From the NCBI RefSeq assembly GCF_000699445.3, contig NC_067196.1:89692364-89756363 (forward strand): a stretch of 64,000 nt of DNA, read 5' to 3'. The position numbers and the translations under genes were made by a program. Within the stretch, counting starts at the first letter, position 1; each line of letters opens with the position of its first letter. The notes beneath the pieces are model-generated. The model saw nothing but the letters and a program-made list of their open reading frames with translations. It did no database searches and was not told the DNA's origin. Shown here one piece after another: positions 55,435-64,000 of the stretch. Source of the stretch: Schistosoma haematobium. Its lineage: Eukaryota; Platyhelminthes; Trematoda; Strigeidida; Schistosomatidae.

Positions 55435-55659
55435 AGTATAACGATGACATTGATGCTAATAAATAATTGGTATATCGTTATTTTGAAACGATAGGTAATC
55501 AGTGTACTCATCGTTATAATTTGATTGTAAAATTCCCATCCTAATTAATAACCGTTACTTTAATCTTAAATTTTATGCTTCACATCTTAACTGTAATTTG
55601 TAATCCTAAGCCATATTACTAAATCAATATGATAATCCTAAGCTTATAAACTATTCATT

Positions 55660-55830
55660 CATTAGATGGTGGTTGAAGGTAGTCGACAGGACACCCTGGA
55701 CTCGGGTTTTGTGCTACTTGGCACTCGTCAGCAAGGTGTAGCTGATCAATAGCATTCGATCTGCACTAAATAAGGACTTGACACACATGACATTGATCAC
55801 CACCCAGTCAGCAATCAATTGTAACTATTC
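55660..55830 (-). repeat. Hammerhead SINE, GTGCC subfamily, with inverted flank
   Basis: The minus-strand ribozyme end (GGTTGAAGGTAGTCGACAGG on plus) is followed directly by plus-sense unit sequence (TTCGATCTGCACTAAATAAG, GACATTGATCACCACCCAG). In the 44.6 kb copy these lie in one orientation, so this copy is internally inverted. Confidence 0.7.
55692..55738 (-). ncRNA. Hammerhead ribozyme, GTGCC subfamily, perfect helix I
   Basis: Minus strand: helix I CACCTTG/CAGGGTG pairs over seven positions, CTGACGA, helix II GTGC/GCAC, cleavage triplet GTC and helix III AC/GT around CCGA. The box after helix II reads AAAA instead of GAAA, which should abolish or reduce cleavage. Confidence 0.65.
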
Positions 55831-55839
55831 ATTCATATA

Positions 55840-56542
55840 TTTCTCTTTTATGATTAACTGAATGAAACCAAAAAAACAATGTTAAAATCATTCAAACAAT
55901 CCTTTCAAGCTCACCATTATAATTCATTCTATAGAATTTAACATGTTAGATGTGATTATATTCAATTGACAAGTTTCAAATGAGATGAACTGATTGTTCT
56001 AGATTTCATTGCTTAATGAGATGATCGGAAAGATTTGTAGCCTAGATGGATGAAGTTTATGCTGATGATATCGTTTAAAAAAAAAACAATGAAAGCTCCA
56101 TAACCAAACTATTCAGCAAAGAGGATAAAACTTCATCAAATTCCATTGCTTATTATTTATTCGGTCTATCAAACTGGAACTCAATCCATTTACATACCAT
56201 TTTTTTAAATATTTAATTTATTAAGCTACATAATACTCATTAATGTTTACATAACAACAAAAATACCAATGGTTATCATCATCATAATTTAGTAGACTAT
56301 TCTGTATTTCTATTACATTAGTTGCATAATAATAGGGAATAGAAGTATATATATATATATAGTGCCAGTAAAGATTCCTTTTTCTTTTTTGTTTCGATGG
56401 GTTTTATAACAAACAGTTAACCAACACATGAATTATGTTCAATGTAAGCATACTACTGTTAATTATACTTTACTATTGCATATGTTACTACTACTACTAC
56501 TACTACTGTTAATACTGATGCAACTACTACCATTATAGATAC

Positions 56543-56578
<36 letters not shown>

Positions 56579-57069
56579 TACTAAAAATAATAGTAATATC
56601 ATTAAATCACTCTTCACACAATTTTGTAATTCTTGTCTTTTATCTCTTAATTAACAGGAAAAGAACAGTTTCATTGTTGACCTTTTCTAATGTTTCCTTT
56701 TCACCTTTTTTCTTCCCTTCCCCCTCTCTCTCTGTCTCTCATTAAAATTTATTGATCATATTGATCTCCATGTCTTCTATGGTGTGTTTTCTTTTTTATT
56801 GTTGACTTACATAGATACCATCATACTTTTCTCATTATGTTTGATGAAGTTTTATGATCATTTTGAATTTGTTTTAATGTTTCATCATTATTGTTACTAT
56901 TGGAAACTATAGCAGTGTATAAAAGTAGTGTTATATATGTATATGGTATATACATAAATCTATATGTTCAAGTTGTGTATATAGAATTAAAACAAACACA
57001 TTTATTCAATAACCAATTATAGTAGTATTATTTGTATAAAAAAATAACTTGTAATTATTTAATGAATTG
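55840..57069. other. Spacer of the inverted duplicate; family E remnant and microsatellites
   Basis: 56020-56145 is a decayed family E piece (GATTTGTAGCCTAGATGGATG, AATGAAAGCTCCATAACC, GATAAAACTTCATC). (AT)n at 56347-56362, (ACT)n at 56485-56506 and (ATT)n at 56547-56572 follow. No gene was seen. Confidence 0.5.
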
Positions 57070-57082
57070 ACTTGTTCGTATT

Positions 57083-57983
57083 ACTTACTACTTATATACG
57101 TCTGTTACTTTCAATGGAGAATAGGCCGCTGACCAGCATTCTCCAACCCACTATACCCCACTCTTCCTTCCTTTCTAGTTCTATCCAATTGTTGTACATT
57201 CTTCTCACGTTCTTCTCCATTTCTCAGTGTAATGTGTTCTTTGGTCTTCCACTTCTCCTCCTTTGACCATGAGGATTCCAAGTGAGGGATAGACTTATGA
57301 TGCACTTGTGTGTTTTCTTTAATTTGTGTCCTATCCACTTCCAGCATTTCTTCCTGATTTCTTCATCCGCTTGTATCTGGTTTGTTCTCTCCCACAGTTG
57401 GTTGTTGTTGATAGTGTCTGGTCAACGGATCTGAAGTAGTTTGTGTAGACAGTTGTTGATAAACACTTGTATCTTCTGGGTGATAGTTCTCGTGGTTGTC
57501 CGAGTTTCCGTTCCATATAGTAGAACAGTCTATATATTTGTATTGAAAATTGTGACCTTGGTGTTGCCTTACAGACAGTGATTTTGAGTTGCAGATATTC
57601 TTCAATTGTAGATATGCTGTTCTTGCTTTACTGATCCACGCCTTCACATCTGCATCAGATCCACCGTGTTCAGCAATCATGCCGACCAGATATTTGAAGG
57701 TTTTTACATCTTCTAAAGCCTCTCTGTCCACTGTGATTGGATTGTTGCATGTTGTGTTGTATCGGAGAATCCTACTTTTTCCTTTTAGGTATGTTGAGAC
57801 CAACTTATGTTGAGACAGGTGTTACATTGATCGTTTTCTCCTGCATTTTTTGTTGACCCAGATCATCTGCGAAATCTAGATCGTCCAGCTTCATCCTAGA
57901 TGTCCACTGTACCCCGTGCTTCCCTTCAGATGTTGACATCTTGGTGATCCAGTCAAATGAAAAAAATAATTTAAGCCAATTAA
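57083..57983 (-). mobile_element. SR2-like RTE fragment, right arm of the inverted duplicate
   Basis: 901-bp antisense copy with a 3' end near 57083 and a 13-bp flanking repeat with one mismatch (ACTTGTTCGTATT at 57070-57082, ACTTGTTCATATT at 57984-57996). The 5' part reads SEGKHGVQWTSRMKLDDLDF and ADDL, i.e. the YADD region, with a small deletion after it. It is the intact partner and probable source of the 620-bp tract. Confidence 0.9.
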
Positions 57984-58084
57984 ACTTGTTCATATTGTAG
58001 TTATAATAATATTAGAAATACCAATTAGTTAGTTGATTCATTCAAATAACATAGAATTTAAGATAAACATCTACCAATCTAGTA

Positions 58085-58610
58085 GTTACTAGATCACTAT
58101 GGAAAACCTGGAAGCACTGATTGGATGTTTTGTTAGAGTATGGGATTCATCAGAAGGTTTTCCGTAGTGGTGTAACTTCAAATGACTCATGAACTCAACT
58201 ATTGAAATTACTGTAATATCCACAAAACACCCTTTTTGATATTATTCAACATAGTGACTGGCTTCAAGAGATATTTCCTGCAGATCTAGTGACAATCAAT
58301 GATCACTGGAGTTCAATCGGGTCTGTTGTGAGATAGTAACTCACTGATGACAATGTTGGATGTATCTCTCAATTTCTTGGATTGATTGAAATTAGACATT
58401 AACACCGTTGGATGCCGGCTCAGTAGTTTACAGGTTTAGCGCTCACAAGTGAAACTGATAAGTCCTGGGTTCGAATTTTGTAAGGCGGTCATTATGGATG
58501 AGCACTGCTGAGAAGTCCCACAATAGGACGAAACGGCACTCCATTGCTCGCAGGTTCTCCATGATGGTCCAGCTTCAATTGACTAATGATCTCAACCATT
58601 ATATCACTGA
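58085..58610 (+). repeat. Hammerhead foldback remnant joined head-to-tail to a full-length SINE
   Basis: 58085-58240 is an inverted arm collapsed onto a plus-strand 3' end (ACAAAACACCCTTTTTGATA). 58241-58610 is a complete unit from TTCAACATAGTGACTGGC through CTGTTGTGAGATAGTAACTC, the head, box B GGGTTCGAATTTTG and the ribozyme to CTCAACCATTATA. The core reads CTGAGAA, one base off. The junction type is the same as at 24.30 and 42.98 kb. Confidence 0.78.
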
Positions 58611-58654
58611 GTATTATTTCAAATACCTTGTAGATTATTAATCTTATTTCATTA

Positions 58655-58910
58655 ACTGAGCTCAAAAACTCATTTTATTGCTATCAGCGTTTACTCATTA
58701 TGTAATCACTCAATTCTGGCCGTTTGAGCTGTTGTCACAATCAACGTTGTGACATGTTCACTTACATAAGGTATATACATTTACACTATTTAGTCTATTA
58801 AATTTATATACACTCTTGCTATACTATACTAAAGTGTGTTTAATATAACTTCCAACCAAACCCTTTAATTTAAGTCATTTAAACCCATTATGTAATTATG
58901 ATTCTAAAGC
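58655..58910 (+). mobile_element. CR1-like 3' UTR fragment
   Basis: Matches the 3' UTR of the element at 13.34-15.17 kb (ATTGTGAC/CACAATCAACGTTG, AACTTCCAACCAAACC, CATTTAAACCCATTATG). This is a 5'-truncated copy with no coding part. Confidence 0.7.
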
Positions 58911-59344
58911 ATTTTGTTCGTACCCATTAATGAACATATGATCTTATATCCATTTATATATATATACGGACATTATAAGTTATGGTTACATAACTACTGT
59001 CAGTTGCATTGGTGTGTTTCTTTAAAAATAAAAAAAAAGCATTTTCAAAAATACCTTTTTAATAATAAACCTTGTGGCAAATAAGGAAACTTTCATAATG
59101 CTCAGTTTTCCACGTTTATAAGAATGGGATGTTAGACGAATATCTACACTAGATTCCCTCTCAGTGTCTATTCTACAGAACTTCAACACAACTCAGAAGA
59201 TAAAGAACACATGGTTAGCCTGATTAGAACGTAAATATAATTCCACACTGAAAACCGACACAGTACAAAAACAATGAATAATAATAATAATAAGGACAGG
59301 AGAATATAACAGTCATCTAACGGCTGACAGACTATCTACTAATC

Positions 59345-59640
59345 ATGTAGTGAACAAGGATACGAGTGGAGACAATCGAATGTATTTGCAATGAAATTAC
59401 AGAGCATCTCAATAGAATCTGAGAACCATATAGTAAATAGTTAATTTGTAAAATATCAATCTGTCGTCTCAAACTTCACTGTTCATTTTGCAAGTATCAG
59501 TCCACTGTTTCAGATTTCATTGTTCATGCATTTTCATACTTATTTCGTGCCGTTCCCTTTCTTTCTTTATCGATCTTCTGCTGAAATTCACTCTATGCCT
59601 AACCACTGTTATATACTACTTATGTGGATATAAGTAACCC
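59345..59640. repeat. Dispersed repeat, family H
   Basis: Second copy of the repeat at 35.64-35.89 kb, with an extra internal block (CAAGTATCAGTCCACTG). Class not recognised. Confidence 0.5.
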
Positions 59641-59689
59641 ACACTACAATCTGACTAAGCAAACAACTAATCTTTATTATCCTCACCCA

Positions 59690-59850
59690 CACAGAAACAA
59701 GAGATTCTAATAGATATATGGATACGTGAATTTGTAGATGTGCGCTACTGAGGACTCCTACAATGGTACGAAATGTCCGTTCAGTACTTCCAAATTCTCC
59801 ATGGTGGACTAGTTTCAATTAACTTATGATCTCAACTAATGAAATAAATA
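59690..59850 (+). repeat. Hammerhead SINE, partial
   Basis: Carries GCTACTGAGGACTCCTACAA, GGTACGAAATG and GTTCAGTACTTCC, then the 3' segment CATGGTGGACTAGTTTCAAT. CTGAGGA and GAAA are kept; helices II and III are weakened. No tRNA-like head. Confidence 0.65.
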
Positions 59851-60068
59851 ATTCTTTGATTAAAAATATAATCTCTTTTTTTTCCAAGCAAACGAAAAAA
59901 AACGTTTGTATATTTTTTTCATGTAAAAGAGTTGGTGGAGAAAACTTGTAACTCAGGTGAAACAAAACTCCATCAAAATGTAAAAGAGTAAAACAACACA
60001 TAGGTGTATGATAGAAAAAGTGTTTCTGTTTTCTATTAAAACTCAAGGAATTAAACTAAAACAAACAT

Positions 60069-60115
60069 TTCCCACGCCACCCCACCCTACCCTACCCTAC
60101 CCTACACCCCCCTCT
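60069..60115. repeat. Short (CCCTA)n run
   Basis: Four to five CCCTA units in a C-rich tract (CCACCCTACCCTACCCTACC). It is a pentamer, not the animal telomeric CCCTAA hexamer, and very short. Confidence 0.8.
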
Positions 60116-60483
60116 TTATAATTATGTTTATCAGTTGAAATATTTGCTTGTTTCTTAAAGAAAGAAAAAAAAGGGAAACAGTTTTATAAGATTGAATCAT
60201 GTCGAAAGTGAGAAAGTAACAATGAATACCATTGAATACCATTGAATTATGAAATGAATTCAATTCATCATGTACAATGTCCAATGTGTTTGTTTTACAA
60301 ACATTCTAATAAAACAAAAATGAATTATATTGAATCATTAAACCGGTACTAAAAAGAAGGATTTGAATTGTGTTATAATTCAAAAAGAAAACCAAGAAAC
60401 ATCATGAACTATCAATCTGTTTAGTTTAGTTTGTTTTTTAATCAATCTTTGGATCAATTACATATTAGTTGTATGATAACAAT

Positions 60484-61000
60484 TACTTACGCCTGTTACT
60501 CCCAATGGAGAATAGGCCGCTGACCAGCATTCTCCAACCCACTCTGTCCTGGGACTTCTTTTCTAATTCCATCCAATTCTTGTGTATTTTTCTCATATCT
60601 ATCTCTATTTCCCGGTGTAATGTGTTCTTTGGTATTTCTCTTCTCCTTTGACCTTGAGGATCCCAAGTGAGGGCTTGTCTTGTGACGCAGTTGGGTGGTT
60701 TCTTCAATGTGTGTCCTATCCAATTCCAGCACTTCTTCCTGATTTCTTCCACCGTTGGGATCTGGTTTATTCGCTCCTACAGTAGGTTGTTGCTGAAGGT
60801 GTTTGAAGTATTTTGCGTAGACAATTGTTAATAAACACTTGTATCCTCTGGATGATGGTTGTGATAGTTCTGCGAGTTTCTGCCTCATACAGTAGAACTG
60901 TTTTGATATTTGCATTGAAAATTCTGACTTTGGTTTTGGCTTGAGGACAGTTGTTCTGAGTCGCAGATATTTTTTAATTGTAGGTATGCTGTTCTTACTT
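60484..61000 (-). mobile_element. SR2-like RTE fragment
   Basis: Antisense 5'-truncated copy. The minus strand keeps an open stretch [60 protein letters not shown] and [20 protein letters not shown] to SNRRK, the normal RTE C-terminus. It ends with a minimal GTAA tail. No clear target duplication. Confidence 0.82.
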
Positions 61001-61719
61001 TAAACAAAAAGGATTTGATGGAAAGAATATCCACTATCATTAAGTTATTTGATGACTATGAATTTAATCCTAGATAGAATAATGGGTGCTCACTATTAAG
61101 GAGTCACTTACTAGGAAGAAAAACAGCTAAACGGTGGTTCTTAGTTTTCAGTAGTTGTCTAATTTAAGTCAATTAGTTATTTCAATTATATTCAACAATC
61201 TTCACAACTCCATACTGAAAATTCCTTGAAAATTCGAAGGAATCAATAATGACGTAGGAAACTAGTGAATAGAACCAATGATCTACACCTTCTAGGAGCT
61301 CCATCAATTTATCTGATTGCTTCTTTTTTTTAATGAGTTGTAATTCTGACGAATAAAAATCGAGTCAATGATAACCGACCTTTCATAATTAACAAATGAT
61401 TACGGTTACTGTCTGACTGGTTACTTCTTCTAATTTGTTAATTCAGTATATACTCGAACGGTCATTGTTTTTACTGTATGAATACACTCTCTATATTACA
61501 CTGTAACTTCTTCGGAGTGTATGAAAAATCGCTTATTCAAATCTGGTTTTGCTTCTGTTTTTTTTATTGTAATATTGAGGAAATTACTGTTGAAGAGGTA
61601 ATGTCATAAACATATAAGGCCAGTAGAACCTAATAAAAATAGGAATTTCATTCTAGTCTCTGATTAAGTGCGACACTTTAACATCAATGAAGCACCCATC
61701 TGTTGAAAGTGTTGTAATC

Positions 61720-61810
61720 TCTAATCTGAAAGGTTGGGTTATGAAACATACATTGTTCTCCTGAACAACATTATCAGCATGTACTTCAAAGAGAAGGGAA
61801 CTATTAAAAT
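61720..61810. repeat. Family E remnant
   Basis: GAAACATACATTGTTCTCCTG, AACAACATTATCAGCATG and GAGAAGGGAACTATTAAA follow the order of the family E arm. Highly decayed. Confidence 0.4.
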
Positions 61811-61969
61811 TTACCTACAATTGTCTCTAGTACTTTCTTCTATTGACTTGAAAGATGATTAGTTTTTATATATAACTGTATGGTTGTTGTTTGAATGTTT
61901 GTTCTGGTTGTGTTTCTCTTTTGAAATGAGTTTCAACCATGCGATTATTAATCCATTCTCTTATTAGCT

Positions 61970-62115
61970 GGTGAATTTGGTGTAAGATTGTGGGTGCTTA
62001 CTGTTGAGGAGTTTCATACTGCAACAAAACAGCTGTCCAAGTTTTCGGTGGTGGTCTAGCTTAGGTAGACTCATGAATTTAATTATTAAAACTATTTAAA
62101 TTATCCATAAATTCC
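61970..62115 (+). repeat. Decayed hammerhead SINE 3' half
   Basis: GATTGTGGGTGCTTACTGTTG, AGGAGTTTCATACTGCAAC and AAAACAGCTGTCCAAGTTTT keep the element order, with the core boxes mutated. A similar relic lies at 61080-61200. Confidence 0.55.
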
Positions 62116-62577
62116 CATTTCGAATTGTACTGTATCTTTCATTATAATCACTTATGTCTGTCTACATAAATGTGTTTCTACTCAATTAAACAATAAGTGA
62201 TTATATAACCAGTCATGAAACATTTGGGTGTCACGTAAAGTAACAATCTCCATTATAACCTGTCATACACAATTCAATGTTTGTTCTGCTTGAAAAAGAA
62301 AATGAGAGAAATGAATCAAAAATAAGTGTCAGAAAGAAAAACCATAGGAAATTCTAGATAAAGACTATGTCTACTCACCTGTTTAATCATTTCACTATTT
62401 ACATGTTATGCATAATAATGAAATAGCAACAGATTATTATAGATCTTGGGAAAAAAAACACCCAACAATTCCAAATTCAGTAAATGCATGGTAATTGCTT
62501 TATAAGTGTAATAACGCATGCACATCATTAGCTTCATAAGTCAACTAATATAAGCCAATAATCAACTCAATGTATAG

Positions 62578-62695
62578 TAATTGCAATAGTTGAAATCATG
62601 AGTCAATTGAAGATAAACCACTATGGAAAATCTGGAAGCACTGGACGGCCGTTTCGTCCCAGTATGGGATTCCTCAGCAGTACGCATCCACGATG
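62578..62695 (-). repeat. Hammerhead SINE, 3' half, minus strand
   Basis: Plus-strand text starts AATAGTTGAAATCATGAGTC, the inverted 3' end, and stops just past the ribozyme (ACGCATCCACGATG). It is followed by a decayed GTGCC-subfamily piece (62696-62790). Confidence 0.72.
62638..62683 (-). ncRNA. Hammerhead ribozyme candidate
   Basis: Minus strand: CTGAGGA, helix II TCCC/GGGA (four pairs; the G-C closing pair is A-C), GAAAC, helix III AC/GT around GGCC, cleavage triplet GTC and helix I GTACTG/CAGTGC with one wobble. All core residues are present. Confidence 0.7.
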
Positions 62696-63089
62696 TTGAT
62701 TTGTTGAAGGTGATCGATAGAAAGCCTTAGTTGACATAGATTTTATATTATTTGGTATTCATCAATTAGTTACATGTGGGAATTTTGACGAAATTTATAT
62801 TTCTTCTCAGAATTTGGATCTTTGTCACGATGGAAGATGTTAGTATCAAAGAACTATTTGAACAATAAGTTATCTCGTGTAGAACTACATTATTCACACG
62901 GAGTAACAGATCAGTTAGTTAGTAACCGTTGACTAGACTTTAATTGATTCATCATTCCAGTTTTATTCAAGATAATGATATTCTTGGGCCAACTGTCATG
63001 GAAATTAATGACGATCGTCTCACTTCCGTCATGGTAAAAATTACCACTGCATACAACTTCTTAACAAAAACTAAGAGAATTTTATGTTG

Positions 63090-63225
63090 CTATGAAGGAT
63101 ATATCAGGCGATTGACGATAGTCGACAGGAAAATTTTTTATTTGAGCTTCGTACTACTTGGTACTCATCAATAAGGCATCCCTATGATCTTAAAAAAATG
63201 ATGCTCCCTGTGCGATTTAAAATAA
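63090..63225 (-). repeat. Decayed hammerhead SINE, GTGCC subfamily
   Basis: On the minus strand GGCATCC.. CTTATTGATGAGTACCAAGT and AGTACGAAG keep the ribozyme layout with T for the first core C and GAAG for GAAA. Flanks match GTCGACAGGAAA. Confidence 0.55.
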
Positions 63226-63539
63226 AGACAATTGAGTTTCCCAGTTTGGGATATTACCATTGGGGTATTCAGTTTGCAATTGAATTCCTACAGCACTTGG
63301 ATATTTGCATAGATTCATCGCTAAGCAAACATCAATGAATTGTGTGTATCGTACTTTATTGAGTCTTCAATTACCTTTTGTAATTCGTTTTGCGAAACTG
63401 TAGATATATTTATAGATGAAGCGGATAACTTGAAGTTTGACTGAATAGTATCTGTGAATTGTTTACAAAAATTGAAAAATTCTATCTAGTAATTACAAAC
63501 ATAGTCATTCAGTCAGTCAGCTACAACGTAGGACCAGGC

Positions 63540-63900
63540 ACATATATGCATCGGTACAAGTTGCCATACCTCATTAACACAACAAGATGGACACCGGATT
63601 CATAGAAGGAGTTAAGTCAATGGTGGTAATATATGAAACAAAGATTGCATATAAGGATATAGTACATGAAGAAAGAATTAGTTTGTAGAAAACAAATGAA
63701 GCGAGTTTAAGGGAAGACAGAGGGTGTACACATCTACGCCATTGTGATCGATTCTGAAACACGTCACCCAGAGTCTCTAACCATTTAATACGGTAGTCAC
63801 GCAGACCCCAACCAAGTGGTCTGCATCTACCGATGTGGCTAAGAAAACAAGTTAGTGACTTTGTGGACTGATTCCACGTTTTGGTTTGGCCGCCCCCAAC
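63540..63900 (-). pseudogene. RTE (SR3-like) C-terminus and 3' UTR relic
   Basis: The minus strand reads VGGGRPNQNV-type sequence near 63890, WLETLGD-like residues, then MFQNRSQWRRCVHPLSSLK and a 3' UTR with FVSYITTIDLTPS. It parallels the 36.2-36.6 kb relic (GGQTKTW...) in the opposite orientation and is the downstream part of the same family. Confidence 0.65.
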
Positions 63901-64000
63901 TAATTACAAACACATAACAACATTAAAGAGTCTTCCATTTACAGGTAGAGCTCTTGTTATCCTACACAATACAAAATGCAATATTTCTTTAAAATACCAA

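Noticed and set aside
60069..60115. Possible interstitial telomere
   Set aside because: The unit is CCCTA (five bases), only four to five copies; the expected hexamer CCCTAA is not present.

Overview
The window reads as a stretch of a Schistosoma (blood fluke) nuclear chromosome. It is AT-rich and exon-poor, with short exons spread through multi-kilobase introns. Its repeats match well-known schistosome classes: SR2-like and SR3/Perere-3-like RTE retrotransposons, CR1-like retrotransposons, Penelope-like elements, Merlin transposons, and Smalpha-type SINE/satellite units carrying hammerhead ribozymes. No bacterial-style operons, promoters or CRISPR arrays were seen. Genus is inferred from these families; species cannot be fixed by eye.

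Region 1 (1-2.9 kb): a broken CR1-like reverse transcriptase, then unassigned AT-rich DNA. Region 2 (2.9-27 kb): the one host gene I recognise, an eight-exon plus-strand inositol polyphosphate 1-phosphatase (INPP1) of about 518 residues. Exons join in consistent phase with GT/AG borders, but exon 4 is one T short in a T-run and shifts frame as given. Its introns hold an SR2-like RTE copy, two Penelope-like copies (one split by an RTE with a 14-bp target duplication), an open CR1-like reverse transcriptase, a solo LTR, a Merlin transposase relic and many hammerhead SINEs. Region 3 (27-49 kb): no convincing host gene. It holds hammerhead SINEs, RTE fragments including an endonuclease/RT internal-deletion derivative, a Smalpha-like satellite piece, a long palindrome, two Merlin-type MITEs, a 165-bp (GTAA)n tract and a second solo LTR. 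Region 4 (49-53.8 kb): a nearly full-length SR3/Perere-3-like RTE element, split by an antisense SR2-like copy between 6-bp duplications. Region 5 (53.8-64 kb): more hammerhead SINEs and a 620-bp inverted pair of RTE fragments that reads as identical.

The most interesting signal is the hammerhead-bearing family. It appears (a) as single SINE-like copies with a tRNA-like A/B-box head, (b) as remnants of head-to-tail multimers, with the same 3'-to-5' junction at three separate loci, and (c) as foldback units with an inverted copy of the element's own 3' end on the left. Three ribozyme subfamilies with different helix II sequences coexist. A second theme is local inverted pairs of near-identical repeats (16.7/17.3, 30.7/31.7 and 54.8/57.1 kb), suggesting gene conversion or inverted duplication.
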